64,000 nt of DNA, taken from positions 124,001-188,000 of the forward strand of contig JBGSPX010000059.1 in the NCBI GenBank assembly GCA_041738345.1. The letters are read 5' to 3'. The notes under the pieces are model-generated. The model was not told the origin of the DNA. It made no database searches and worked only from the letters and a program-made list of their open reading frames with translations. The DNA comes from Proteocatella sp041738345. GTDB lineage: Bacteria > Bacillota > Clostridia > Peptostreptococcales > Filifactoraceae. Positions 1 to 9,629 of the stretch are shown one piece after another (the first letter of the stretch is position 1; each line of letters begins with the position of its first letter). The translations under genes and the position numbers were made by a program.

Positions 1-359
1 CCAATTTCTTCTGTAGATGATTTTACATAACTTATATCTGGCTGTTGATATTCATCTAATGGTGTCGGTACACATATAGCTACAAAATCAACATCTTTTA
101 TAAAAGAGAAATCATTTGTTGCACTTAATAATCCGTCCTTAACAACATCACTTAATTCGTTATCTAGGATATCTCCGATATAATTTTCTCCACGATTTAC
201 CATATCTACTTTTTCAGCTTGAACATCAAATCCAATAGTTTTATATCCAGCTTTTGCTTTTTCTACTGCAAGAGGAAGTCCTACATATCCTAGTCCAACA
301 ACTCCTACTACAGCTTGTTTATTATTAATCTTATCTAAAACATTACTCTTTAACGACAT
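1..359 (-). CDS. wbpA: UDP-N-acetylhexosamine 6-dehydrogenase (WbpA/WecC-like), partial
   Basis: This is the N-terminal 119 codons of a nucleotide-sugar dehydrogenase; the rest lies beyond the left edge of the window. The protein starts MSLKSNVLDK and has the NAD-binding glycine motif G22-L-G24-Y-V-G27-L-P, then VPTPLDEYQQPD, typical of the UDP-GlcNAc/UDP-ManNAc dehydrogenase family. These enzymes oxidise C6 of a UDP-N-acetylhexosamine to the uronic acid. The ATG overlaps the TAA stop of the preceding wbpD-like gene by one base (TAATG), so the two are probably translationally coupled. Its place after wbpE and wbpD-like genes favours UDP-GlcNAc 6-dehydrogenase, but the exact hexosamine substrate cannot be told from this fragment. 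Confidence 0.85.
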   Translation of the reverse strand, partial: MSLKSNVLDKINNKQAVVGVVGLGYVGLPLAVEKAKAGYKTIGFDVQAEKVDMVNRGENYIGDILDNELSDVVKDGLLSATNDFSFIKDVDFVAICVPTPLDEYQQPDISYVKSSTEEI

Positions 360-940
360 TATAAAAGTTCCCCTTCCACTGGCTTTACTATTTCTCCATT
401 TTTTATATAATTCATTCCACAAGCCTCACACTTAGCTTCTTCTTTATTAAACGCAAGCTTCACTCCACATTCACAAACATACCCTTTAACTCTAGCTGGA
501 TTTCCAACCATTAACGCATAATCAGGTACATCCTTTGAAACAACAGCCCCTGCTCCTATAAGCGCAAATCTACCTATAGTATTTCCACATATAATAGTAG
601 CATTTGCCCCTATACTTGCACCTTTTTTTACTATTGTTTTTTTATATTCTGTCTTTCTTTCTATAAAACTTCTTGGATTTATTACATTTGTAAATACACA
701 TGATGGCCCTAGAAAAACTCCATCTTCACACTCTATTCCAGTATATACAGAAACATTGTTCTGTATTTTTACTCCATTTCCTAAAATAACTCCTGGAGAT
801 ATTACTACATTTTGACCTATATTACAATTTTCTCCTAACTTGCAATCCTTCATTATATGAGAAAAATGCCATATTTTAGTTCCATTTCCAATTTTACAAG
901 GTTGATCGACATAACTCGACTCATGCACAAAGTACTCCAT
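359..940 (-). CDS. wbpD: UDP-diacetamido-uronate N-acetyltransferase (WbpD-like) with C-terminal cysteine motif
   Basis: This 193-residue protein is a left-handed beta-helix acetyltransferase: hexapeptide repeats run from about residue 12 to 150 (for example IGNGTKIW, LGENCNIGQNV, IGANATIICGN, IGAGAVVSKDVP). WbpD-type enzymes acetylate the 3-amino group of a UDP-2-acetamido-3-amino-glucuronate, with acetyl-CoA as donor, in the cytoplasm. The C-terminus carries C156-x-C158-x12-C171-x2-C174, which looks like a small zinc ribbon. It sits between a WbpE-like aminotransferase (20-base gap) and a WbpA-like dehydrogenase (one-base overlap), which supports the pathway assignment. The role of the cysteine motif is not known to me. 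Confidence 0.85.
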   Translation of the reverse strand: MEYFVHESSYVDQPCKIGNGTKIWHFSHIMKDCKLGENCNIGQNVVISPGVILGNGVKIQNNVSVYTGIECEDGVFLGPSCVFTNVINPRSFIERKTEYKKTIVKKGASIGANATIICGNTIGRFALIGAGAVVSKDVPDYALMVGNPARVKGYVCECGVKLAFNKEEAKCEACGMNYIKNGEIVKPVEGELL

Positions 941-960
941 AAAACCTCCTGTAAATAACT

Positions 961-2070
961 CTATTTGAAAAATTCTCTTATTTTTGAAATAATATAATCT
1001 TGTTCTTCCTTTTGAAGTTCAGGATACATAGGTAGAGCCAATGTTCTACTACAAACACCTTCTGCTACAGGATATTTCTGATCTCCATAGCCCATATCTA
1101 GGTATACATCCATAAGGTGTACTGGGATTGGATAATAAATTGCAGTTGAAACGTTATTATCATTTAAAAATTTATTTAAGCTGTCTCTAGTATCAGAATC
1201 TGCTACTTCTATACAGTACTGATGATATACATGTTTACAATTTTGATCAATTCCTTGAGGTTTTACTGGCAATCCCTTTAATTGTTCATTGTAATAATTT
1301 CCATTTTTCCTTCTCAAGTCTGTCCATGAATCCAAATATTTTAATTTTACATTCAAAATAGCTGCTTGAATTTCATCTAATCTACTATTATGTCCTATTT
1401 TTTCATGACGATATTTTATTTTGCACCCATGTGCTCTAAGCATTCTTACGTCTTCTGCTAATTGATCATCATTAGTTGTTATCATTCCGCCATCGCCATA
1501 GCAACCTAAGTTTTTACTTGGAAAAAATGAATATGTCCCAAATGTCCCAATTGAACCTGCTTTTTTACCTTTATATTCTGCTCCAATTGCTTGGCACGCA
1601 TCTTCTATAACTGGAATATCATATTTTTTTGCTATTGATAATATCTCGTCCATATCGCACATTTGTCCAAATATATGCACTGGTATTATAGCTTTTGTCT
1701 TATTTGTAATTTTGTTTTCGAGTTCTTTAGGATTTATATTTAATGTCGTTTCATCAATATCTACAAATACAGGAGTAGCTCCTAAAACAGATGTTGTTTC
1801 TGCTGAAGCAAAAAATGTATATGGTGTTGTAATAACTTCATCCCCAGGGCCTACGCCTAATGCTCTAAGGCATATCATAAGTGCATCCGTTCCGTTCGCC
1901 ACTGCTATCGCATGCTTTACTCCAGTGTAGTTAGCAATATCTTTCTCCAATTGCTTTACATTTGGCCCCATTATAAAGCTTCCATTTTCTAACACATCTT
2001 TTACAGCAGTATCAATTTCTTTTTCAATACTTCTATATTGTTTTTCTAAATCTAAAAGCTTAACTTTCAT
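961..2070 (-). CDS. wbpE: DegT/DnrJ/EryC1 sugar aminotransferase (WbpE-like)
   Basis: This is a 369-residue PLP-dependent aminotransferase of the DegT/DnrJ/EryC1/StrS family at normal length. Visible landmarks are the substrate loop NGTDAL near residue 60, the EDACQAIGA motif near 157, and the PLP lysine K186 in SFFPSKNLGCYGDGG. Members convert a 3-keto (or 4-keto) nucleotide sugar to the amino sugar using glutamate. Beside WbpD- and WbpA-like genes, the likely substrate is UDP-2-acetamido-3-keto-glucuronate, giving the 3-amino sugar that WbpD then acetylates. The 3-dehydrogenase WbpB is not in the window and may lie beyond the left edge. The specificity is inferred from context. Confidence 0.85.
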   Translation of the reverse strand: MKVKLLDLEKQYRSIEKEIDTAVKDVLENGSFIMGPNVKQLEKDIANYTGVKHAIAVANGTDALMICLRALGVGPGDEVITTPYTFFASAETTSVLGATPVFVDIDETTLNINPKELENKITNKTKAIIPVHIFGQMCDMDEILSIAKKYDIPVIEDACQAIGAEYKGKKAGSIGTFGTYSFFPSKNLGCYGDGGMITTNDDQLAEDVRMLRAHGCKIKYRHEKIGHNSRLDEIQAAILNVKLKYLDSWTDLRRKNGNYYNEQLKGLPVKPQGIDQNCKHVYHQYCIEVADSDTRDSLNKFLNDNNVSTAIYYPIPVHLMDVYLDMGYGDQKYPVAEGVCSRTLALPMYPELQKEEQDYIISKIREFFK

Positions 2071-2085
2071 ATTAATATATCTCCT

Positions 2086-3936
2086 TTATAATTTAACATC
2101 AAAAACTTTAATCCATATCCCTGCCGATATAATCCTCCATATAGTAAAATCTAACTTTTGTTTTGAATTTACCATATTATCAAACCATTCTATCGCTTTT
2201 TCACCATCCACTAATCCTATTAACCTGTCGCATGAATCTATGAATAATTCTCTAAAATAGTCTTTATTTTCCCTTATCCAAACCTCTTCTGGAGTAACAA
2301 AACCTAATTTATCTTTTCTTTCAATAATCTTTGTAGGTAATATATCTTTCATACAATCTCTAAGACAATATTTTGTAACCGCATTTTTTATTTTGTCCTT
2401 AGAGTCTAGAGATACTACATATTCAACTAATTCATGATCTAAAAATGGAACTCTAGCTTCAATTGAAAATGCCATAGAATCTCTATCTTCATATCTTAAT
2501 AACTTAGGAAGGCTTTCATATAATAATTGATTTATAGAATATGCCTTTAGTGAATCTATCTTTATCCTATATAAGTTATCTAGATATGATTTATAATACT
2601 TTTCATCTACATCAACCCAATTAAAAATACCCTTATCTAATTTCAGTTTAAGCTTTGCTTTTATATTGTTAGGGATTATATATTTTACGGTGTCTTTGAT
2701 AATATCTTTACTACCGTAGCCGTATATCGACTTTAAACTTTTAGTTTCATTAAGCCATGTTTTTAATTTGCCACGCCTTATAAGTTCTCCTAGATACGCA
2801 CTATAAAATCCATTATATCCTGCAAACTGTTCATCAGCACCTTGTCCATCAAGCATTACTTTAATTTCATTTCTTTTTGCCTCTTTAAAAACACTCCATT
2901 GAGCAAATATGCTTGTAGACCCAAAAGGCTCATCTTGATGCCAAGTTATCTTGTCTATTTCTAAAAATAAATCTGATATTTTAGGATATACTTTATGTGA
3001 ATAAATTTCTGTAGATGAACATACAACTTCATCTATAAATTCTTGTTCATCATATTTTTTATTTTCAAAACAAGATGAAACCACTTCTTGTTTTACATTA
3101 TTGTTTTTTAATCTATTCACCATCATAACTATACTAGAGCTATCTAGCCCACCCGAAAGACATGAGCCAAGCTTAACATCTGATTGCATATGTTCTTTTA
3201 TAGTTTTTTCAAATTTTTCAAGTAATTCTTTATTGCTATATTCTTGTTTCCTATCTATATTATATATTAAGTCATAATATTTATATATATTATAACAATT
3301 ATTCTCTATGTCATAAATCAAATTGTGCCCTGATTGTAATTGATATACATCCTTAAACATAGTTTCTTGAGTGTGATCAATCATTTCAAAGAGTATGAAA
3401 TCTTTTAATCTGTCTACGTTTGCCACAGCGTTCCATTCAGCTAAGGCTGAAAACTGTTTTATTTCTGAAGCAAATACAAATTTATCAAGTCCATCAAAAT
3501 AATAAAATGGCTTTATTCCAAATCTGTCTCTTGAACAAAAAAGAATTTTTTTCTTTAAATCATAAATGCAAAAAGACCACATTCCTTTAAATTTCTCTAC
3601 ACATTCAGTCCCCCATTTAAGATAACTAGCTAATATTACTTCAGTGTCACTATTCGTTCTAAAATCATAATCTTTAAGTATGCTTTTCAGTTCTTTATAA
3701 TTATATATTTCTCCATTAAATATTAGAATCAAATCACCTTCAATAAATGGCTGATTAGATGCTTCTTCTAAGCCTATTATCGATAATCGCCTATGTCCAA
3801 ACCCTACATTATTATTAGTATAAATACCATCATGGTCTGGACCTCTATGTGCGATTAACTCATTCATTTTTTTTAAAATATTTTCATTGACGTTCTGCTC
3901 TTTATCTTTTAGTATAACTCCGCTTATCCCACACAT
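2086..3936 (-). CDS. asnB: Asparagine-synthetase-like amidotransferase (first copy)
   Basis: This 616-residue protein has the AsnB layout. The N-terminal class II glutaminase begins with the nucleophile C2 (MCGISGV) and carries RGPDHDG and FNGEIYNY. The synthetase domain has the pyrophosphate loop SGGLDSS starting at S261. AsnB uses glutamine ammonia and ATP to amidate a carboxylate, classically aspartate. In glycan clusters, homologues are thought to amidate uronic acids to uronamides. This copy lies inside the polysaccharide operon, 4 bases from a GT4 gene, and a second copy is one gene away. Uronic-acid amidation is therefore a reasonable inference, but plain asparagine synthesis is not excluded. 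Confidence 0.85.
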   Translation of the reverse strand: MCGISGVILKDKEQNVNENILKKMNELIAHRGPDHDGIYTNNNVGFGHRRLSIIGLEEASNQPFIEGDLILIFNGEIYNYKELKSILKDYDFRTNSDTEVILASYLKWGTECVEKFKGMWSFCIYDLKKKILFCSRDRFGIKPFYYFDGLDKFVFASEIKQFSALAEWNAVANVDRLKDFILFEMIDHTQETMFKDVYQLQSGHNLIYDIENNCYNIYKYYDLIYNIDRKQEYSNKELLEKFEKTIKEHMQSDVKLGSCLSGGLDSSSIVMMVNRLKNNNVKQEVVSSCFENKKYDEQEFIDEVVCSSTEIYSHKVYPKISDLFLEIDKITWHQDEPFGSTSIFAQWSVFKEAKRNEIKVMLDGQGADEQFAGYNGFYSAYLGELIRRGKLKTWLNETKSLKSIYGYGSKDIIKDTVKYIIPNNIKAKLKLKLDKGIFNWVDVDEKYYKSYLDNLYRIKIDSLKAYSINQLLYESLPKLLRYEDRDSMAFSIEARVPFLDHELVEYVVSLDSKDKIKNAVTKYCLRDCMKDILPTKIIERKDKLGFVTPEEVWIRENKDYFRELFIDSCDRLIGLVDGEKAIEWFDNMVNSKQKLDFTIWRIISAGIWIKVFDVKL

Positions 3937-3940
3937 AAAA

Positions 3941-5080
3941 TTATCCTTTTATACAAGCTTCTATAAGATTTATCATTTTTTTTGCATTTGATTCTGCTGA
4001 TTGCTCCTCAGCAAACCTTTGTGTGTTGAGTTTCAATCTATATAATTCATCCTTAGTAAGTTTTTTTAAAATATTCGCCATATCTATAGGCAAAAATGAG
4101 TTTGCCACTACTCCACAATCATACATATTTACATATCTAGCCATTTCAGGAGATGGTCCTATTGCCACAGCTAATCTAGCCTGAATAAACTCAAATAATT
4201 TGTTTGGAAGTGCCATTTTGTTGTTGAAACTGTTCGGTTCAAGAATATATATACCTATATCATAATTTTTCAGCATATTATTTATTTTAGAAAATTCAAC
4301 TGGTTTACAAATATTTATATTTAAAATTTGATTTGATATTATAATATTTTCTAATTTTCCAATATAATCCTTGTCTCCAACTAAATACATATCTAGTTTG
4401 AAATTGTCTCCTAAAATTTTTGTGGTTTCTATTATATTTTCGAGTTTTCTAGAAGGCGTAGCTGCTCCATGAAATACCATCTTCACTTTATCTTCTATTT
4501 TTTTAGGAATAGCTTCCACATAATCACAAGCATTTGTTATTACATGAAATTTTTTATTAAAAACTCTATAATATTCTTCCGCTATACCTTCACATACTGT
4601 AGTTCCTAAATCTATATATGGTATATTTTTTTTGCAAAGATAGGTTTTATATGGTTTATGAAAAAGTTTCCATTTTAAAACATCTTCAAATTCCAATGGT
4701 GCATATTCATGTGCATCAAAAAATATTTTTTTCGCTATACCTTTTTCTTTAAGAACTACAGCAATGGGTAGCATATCTATATCATTAGCAATAACTACAT
4801 CATATTTTTTATTTTCTAGCAAAGATATTATATTTTTCTTATATCTATCATTCCAATAATAATTTTTATACATCCTAAAAAATAATCTTAGTTGATGTAT
4901 TAACTTCTTCCCCCTTAAAGGATACTCTCTATTTATTTTCAAAAAGTTAATACCTTCTATCTCAGGTGAATGTGTTCCAAAAACAGTCAATTCATAATTA
5001 TTCTTTAGTGCATTAATCTGTCTTCTTATTCTTGGATCTGTTTTTAAGTTTTCTGCCGATAATATCAATACTGAATTCAA
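3941..5080 (-). CDS. GT4-type glycosyltransferase
   Basis: This 379-residue protein is a GT-B fold glycosyltransferase of the group 1/GT4 type. Evidence is the N-terminal LILSAENLKTDPRIRRQ, the VVIANDIDMLPIA segment, the VFHGAATPSRKLENIIE linker and the C-terminal nucleotide-sugar site NKMALPNKLFEFIQARLAVAIG, quoted here in part as the NKLFE(F/Y) motif seen in the neighbouring GT4 proteins. No signal peptide or membrane segment is evident, so it should act at the cytoplasmic membrane face during chain assembly. It lies between the two amidotransferase genes. Donor and acceptor sugars cannot be predicted. Confidence 0.8.
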   Translation of the reverse strand: MNSVLILSAENLKTDPRIRRQINALKNNYELTVFGTHSPEIEGINFLKINREYPLRGKKLIHQLRLFFRMYKNYYWNDRYKKNIISLLENKKYDVVIANDIDMLPIAVVLKEKGIAKKIFFDAHEYAPLEFEDVLKWKLFHKPYKTYLCKKNIPYIDLGTTVCEGIAEEYYRVFNKKFHVITNACDYVEAIPKKIEDKVKMVFHGAATPSRKLENIIETTKILGDNFKLDMYLVGDKDYIGKLENIIISNQILNINICKPVEFSKINNMLKNYDIGIYILEPNSFNNKMALPNKLFEFIQARLAVAIGPSPEMARYVNMYDCGVVANSFLPIDMANILKKLTKDELYRLKLNTQRFAEEQSAESNAKKMINLIEACIKG

Positions 5081-5100
5081 AATATGCCTCTTTCTTACTC

Positions 5101-6984
5101 TTAGTCCATAAACTTTCTAAACCATAGTTCAAGACATAAAAGTCCCCAAGTTATTCTGCTAAATTTAGTTTCTTTTTCAAAAAGTTTTTCTATTTCTTCT
5201 ACATTATAGATTCCTCTTTGTCTAGTTTTTTCACCTAGAAGTATTTCCTCTACATATTCCTTAAGTTCTCCATTGTACCATTCTACTAAAGGAACTGGGA
5301 ATCCCATTTTATCTTTTCTATTTAAAACTTCCTCAGGAAGTACATTTTTTATAGCTTTTTTAAATATGGCTTTGCTCTTTCCACCTTTGAACTTCATGTT
5401 AGGCGGAATGCTTGCAAACAATTCTGCAATTCTATAATCTAAAAATGGTAGTCTGCTTTCAAGCCCCCACGCCATAGCAGTTCTATCATCAACCTGTAAT
5501 AACGCTGGTAATGATGCCTTAAGATCAAAATATGTCATCCTATTAACATAAGATTTTATGTCTTCTCTGTTGAAAATGCCTTCAAATTCATCATACGGTG
5601 AATACTTACTAGACTCAAGTACATCTAAATTGAAAAGATTACTCATTCCATTGCTTCTGTCTAATATCCTATAGTATCTCTTTGATTGTGGCTCAAACAT
5701 CCCATCTTTCATAAAGTTTTGAATCATAGGAGAATAGGTTTTAAGTAAAGATAAATTTGGTGCAATTGATTCTAGTGTAACCGCATATTTGTCTTTATCT
5801 GCAGTTTCAAATATTGCTCCTTTTAGGCATTCTTCTAGGTAAGCTACTAAATATCTTGCATATCCTATGAATATCTCATCTCCACCTTGCCCACCTAGTA
5901 CAACTTTTACATGTTCACTTGCCAGTTTAGAAACCATATATTGTGGAAATACCCCTGGCCCTGCACCTGGTTCATCAAGATAGTAAATTATATCTTCTAT
6001 ATTATCTTTAAATTGTTTTGCATTCATGGTAATTTCGTGGTATTGTGCATTTGCATGTTCTGCAACTACTTTTGCATAATATGACTCATCATATTCTCTT
6101 CCTTCAGCAAATTTGCCAGTGAATGTTTTTAATCCATTGTTTCCTAAACAATCTGATGCTATTATCGTAGTCGTACTTGAATCCAACCCTCCACTTAAAT
6201 ATGTCCCTAGTTCTACATCACTTCTAAGTCTTAGTCTGATAGAATCATCTATAAGGAATTTTAATTTATCTACAAAATAATCTTCTGTGTGGTAAGTATC
6301 ATAATTAAACTCAAGATCCCAGTACTGGACTATTTTAGGTTTTACTGATTTGTTTAAATCTATAGTAAAATAATTTCCTGGCTCTAATTTGAATATATTT
6401 TTAAATAAGGTTTTTTTACCTAAAGTAAATTGAAAAACAATATAGTCTTGGATACCTTCTATATTTACTTCTCGTTTAACTTCTTTATTTGCTATTATTG
6501 CTTTTATTTCTGAAGCAAATATAAATTTATCTTCATCTGAGTAATAATAGAAAGGTTTTATTCCAAATCTATCTCTAGCTCCAAATATCTTATTTTTATT
6601 CTTGTCATAAATAACAAAAGCAAACATTCCGTTAAATTTCTCTACGCACTTTTCACCATATTCTTCATATGCATGTATAATAACTTCTGTGTCAGAATAT
6701 GTTTTTACATCATGTCCTCTTTGAACTAATTCTTGTCTAATTTCAAGATAGTTGTATACAGCTCCATTGAAAGTTACCCAAACAGTTCCATCTTCATTGC
6801 ACATTGGCTGCTGTCCATTTTTAGGATCAATTATACTTAATCTTTTGTGTGCTATTCCTACATTTTCATCGATGTATGTGCCTTCTCCATCTGGACCTCT
6901 ATGCGCAACTGCATCAATCATACATCTTAATATTTCTTCTGTTACTTGTTCAGTACTGTTGATTCTACCTACTATTCCACACAT
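5101..6984 (-). CDS. asnB: Asparagine-synthetase-like amidotransferase (second copy)
   Basis: This second AsnB-type protein has 627 residues. It has the glutaminase nucleophile C2 (MCGIVGR), HRGPDGEG, FNGAVYNY, the ATP loop SGGLDSST starting at S264, and LGGQGGDEIFIGY later in the synthetase domain. Both catalytic halves look intact. It differs clearly from the other copy in this operon, so the pair is not a recent duplication. One may amidate a uronic-acid residue and the other a different sugar or position; this is inference. It is flanked by two GT4 genes at 18-20 base gaps, which ties it to polysaccharide synthesis rather than general amino acid metabolism. Confidence 0.85.
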   Translation of the reverse strand: MCGIVGRINSTEQVTEEILRCMIDAVAHRGPDGEGTYIDENVGIAHKRLSIIDPKNGQQPMCNEDGTVWVTFNGAVYNYLEIRQELVQRGHDVKTYSDTEVIIHAYEEYGEKCVEKFNGMFAFVIYDKNKNKIFGARDRFGIKPFYYYSDEDKFIFASEIKAIIANKEVKREVNIEGIQDYIVFQFTLGKKTLFKNIFKLEPGNYFTIDLNKSVKPKIVQYWDLEFNYDTYHTEDYFVDKLKFLIDDSIRLRLRSDVELGTYLSGGLDSSTTTIIASDCLGNNGLKTFTGKFAEGREYDESYYAKVVAEHANAQYHEITMNAKQFKDNIEDIIYYLDEPGAGPGVFPQYMVSKLASEHVKVVLGGQGGDEIFIGYARYLVAYLEECLKGAIFETADKDKYAVTLESIAPNLSLLKTYSPMIQNFMKDGMFEPQSKRYYRILDRSNGMSNLFNLDVLESSKYSPYDEFEGIFNREDIKSYVNRMTYFDLKASLPALLQVDDRTAMAWGLESRLPFLDYRIAELFASIPPNMKFKGGKSKAIFKKAIKNVLPEEVLNRKDKMGFPVPLVEWYNGELKEYVEEILLGEKTRQRGIYNVEEIEKLFEKETKFSRITWGLLCLELWFRKFMD

Positions 6985-7002
6985 AAAATTCCTTTCTTTC
7001 AG

Positions 7003-8208
7003 TTACAAGTTATTATATATTTCTATTAGCGTATGTGATTCAAAATCCCAGCTATATTTACTCGCCACTTTAGATAAATTTAATTTATATTCCATATATT
7101 TATCATCATTTCCAAAAATATAATCTATTACTTCTGCTGATTTTTTGTAGTCATTTATATCTATCAATTCTCCTATACCTTCTCCATCAATCACTTTTCT
7201 AATTTCTGGTAAATCATTTGAAATAATTGGTAATCCACAAGCTATAAACTCAAATAGCTTGTTTGGAGTACAAAAGTAATTATTTAGACAATATCTTTCA
7301 TATGGAATTATCCCTAAATCGCCTATTGCCATTGTATATTGGGAAAGTAGCTTTTGTTCCACTTCATCAATAAATACAACATTATCCATATTTACTGATT
7401 CATTTTTCAAGAAATTCTTATATTCTCCGTTTCCAAGAAATACTAATTTAAATTTAGTCTTACAAAGCTTAGTTATATTTAATATTTTTTCAATACTTCT
7501 TGACTTTGATAACCCTCCTTGAAATAGCAATACTTTTTCATCTGGCATAATCCCATACTGTTTTCTTATATTTTTTCTGAGTTCTTCATCTAAATTTTCT
7601 ACAACCATATCTACCTTATTCATTATAACATAAGGTTTTTTAATATCATATTTTTTTTGAAGAGCTATTGCAATGGAATCATTTACTGTAATCACTTCAT
7701 CTGTAAATTTTATATATTTTCGTTCAATATTTTCCCATTTTTTCTTATTTATATAAGGGATTCCTTGCTCTACAAAATACTCGTGAGAATCATAAATTAG
7801 TTTTCCTCTATATTTTTGAGCTACTTTATACGCAGTTGATAAACATGGTAAATCATGTACGTGATATATATCTGCTTCTTCTTTTAAAGCTAATTCCAAT
7901 ACATATGATTCAAAATGGTTTTCAAAGTCTATAACTAAACTGTCATAAATTCCTCTTACTTTATTTATTACTCTTGTTGGTAAATATTTTTTCAAGATAC
8001 TGTATAAATAGAATGTTTTTTTTCGTTTTTCCCTTTGGACATGAGTTATCTTAGGTCTTATAATTTCTATATCTATGTCCTTATCTTCATCGCCATCCCA
8101 AGGGAATGCTATTATTTTTACTGAATATCCATTTTTTATAAGCGTTTTGGCTTCTTGAATTATTCGTCTATCAATTTTTGTATCATGAGTGATCATGAGT
8201 ATTTTCAT
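7003..8208 (-). CDS. GT4-type glycosyltransferase
   Basis: This is a 401-residue GT-B glycosyltransferase of the GT4 class. It starts MKILMITHDTKIDRRI, a motif shared with the GT4 at 12399-13790 (ILTPDTDIDRRI), so the two are paralogues. It has IYHVHDLPCLSTAYKVA and IYDSHEYF in the N-domain, LLFQGGLSKSRSIE in the linker and CTPNKLFEFIACGLPII in the donor-binding C-domain. It is cytoplasmic, with no signal peptide. Its stop lies 18 bases before the second amidotransferase, and it follows the transglutaminase-like gene by one base. Sugar specificity is unknown. Confidence 0.8.
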   Translation of the reverse strand: MKILMITHDTKIDRRIIQEAKTLIKNGYSVKIIAFPWDGDEDKDIDIEIIRPKITHVQREKRKKTFYLYSILKKYLPTRVINKVRGIYDSLVIDFENHFESYVLELALKEEADIYHVHDLPCLSTAYKVAQKYRGKLIYDSHEYFVEQGIPYINKKKWENIERKYIKFTDEVITVNDSIAIALQKKYDIKKPYVIMNKVDMVVENLDEELRKNIRKQYGIMPDEKVLLFQGGLSKSRSIEKILNITKLCKTKFKLVFLGNGEYKNFLKNESVNMDNVVFIDEVEQKLLSQYTMAIGDLGIIPYERYCLNNYFCTPNKLFEFIACGLPIISNDLPEIRKVIDGEGIGELIDINDYKKSAEVIDYIFGNDDKYMEYKLNLSKVASKYSWDFESHTLIEIYNNL

Positions 8209-8209
8209 A

Positions 8210-9628
8210 CTAATTCTTCTTTCTTATTGAAATATAATCTATTAAAACATTCTTTGGATATTCATTGTAATTATGTTTCAACATTATTTCCCCACAATTA
8301 TTAATTGCAATAAAATCCAATTCCAATTTATTATCTTTTAGTATTTGGTTTTTAATATTAATTCCATTAACATTAATATTAAAGTTAAACTCATTTATAT
8401 CTATAAATTTTACTTCTAAAATATATTCTTTTCCTTTTTCCATGTTTTCTAACTGATATATATGATTTACGTTATGGTAAGAAGAACCTAGTGTATAAAT
8501 TCCAGCTGGTATACTATTTATATCTTGCATATCCGAATTAAAACCATCTTCTTTTCCATATCTATATGAGCCTGCGCTTAAATCAAATTTAGCTGGAAAA
8601 TTCATTGGAATATCGAAACCTATTGTTCCTGATGGATTCGCTTTTTCATATGCATCTCCCTTTGCATACATTGCTGGTTGATTAAAATCTCTATTGTACT
8701 TATCTAACCTAAATACAACTGCATTATTATCTACAATATCCGAATTTTTTTTTATTTCCAAAAGACTTGCCACATCTGGATTTTTATAATTATTTAAATC
8801 TTCTTTTTTATTTAAATAATATGAGGCATATGTCGGATCATATATTCTCCACTTTCCACCCCAATAAATTTCCGTTATAGTATGTCCCAAACCCGGTTTA
8901 GGATAATTATATAAATTAACCAATCTTGCATCAATTCCTTTTACTTTACAAAGCGCTATTAAAAGATGTGATTTATCTCCACATGCCCCTTTTTTATTTT
9001 TTACAGTTTGTACTGGATCAGCAGTGCCTAAGTTATCGGTTATATTTTCACTTATCCATTTCATAAAAAAAACTATTTTTTGGTGTTCTGTAAGATTTTC
9101 AATATCTTTGTTCTTAAGTATTTCTTCGGCAAGGTCTTCTATCATTATTAAATCTTCATTAATATATATCCGTTCCATAAGAAGTCTTTGTTGCCCTATA
9201 TTCTTGTTCGCAACAAATTTTACTGCATCAGCTTTTATAGCAGTATTTAATTTAATTTGATAGTATGGTTGAAATGTATTTTGTAAAACATAAGCGTTTT
9301 CATTTGCTATATTTATCCAATTTCCATTACTCCTTAAGTAAACTTTAAAATCAGATGGATAATTAACACTATCATACCATTTGAATGTTATATTATTTAT
9401 TTCTGTTACTGTTTTAAAAGATACTTCAAAAAAATCCGACGAACTTCCGTCATTGATGGCTGCTAAATAATTTCCATCTTCAAATAATTTATCTGGAGTA
9501 TGTCCTTCATAAAATTTACTCATATCTATAATTTGATTAAAATATGCGTCCTCTGCAAAAGAGAAGCTCGCATTCATAAAAAATATACATACCATGATCA
9601 TAAATAGATTAAATAATCTCTTTTTCAT
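8210..9628 (-). CDS. Secreted transglutaminase-like protein with discoidin-like N-domain
   Basis: This is a 472-residue exported protein. Residues 1-25 form a signal peptide (KKRLF, hydrophobic core, ASFSFAED). Residues about 45-158 look like a discoidin/F5-8-type beta-sandwich, a common carbohydrate-binding fold. Residues about 180-270 are transglutaminase-like, with a visible triad C216 (KKGACGDKSH), H249 (GLGHT) and D264 (RIYDPTYASYY). The last 130 residues are probably another beta domain. It is one base away from the genes on both sides, so it is an integral member of the operon. It could crosslink or hydrolyse an amide on the polymer or a cell-wall peptide after export. The substrate is unknown. 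Confidence 0.7.
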   Translation of the reverse strand: MKKRLFNLFMIMVCIFFMNASFSFAEDAYFNQIIDMSKFYEGHTPDKLFEDGNYLAAINDGSSSDFFEVSFKTVTEINNITFKWYDSVNYPSDFKVYLRSNGNWINIANENAYVLQNTFQPYYQIKLNTAIKADAVKFVANKNIGQQRLLMERIYINEDLIMIEDLAEEILKNKDIENLTEHQKIVFFMKWISENITDNLGTADPVQTVKNKKGACGDKSHLLIALCKVKGIDARLVNLYNYPKPGLGHTITEIYWGGKWRIYDPTYASYYLNKKEDLNNYKNPDVASLLEIKKNSDIVDNNAVVFRLDKYNRDFNQPAMYAKGDAYEKANPSGTIGFDIPMNFPAKFDLSAGSYRYGKEDGFNSDMQDINSIPAGIYTLGSSYHNVNHIYQLENMEKGKEYILEVKFIDINEFNFNINVNGINIKNQILKDNKLELDFIAINNCGEIMLKHNYNEYPKNVLIDYISIRKKN

Positions 9629-9629
9629 A

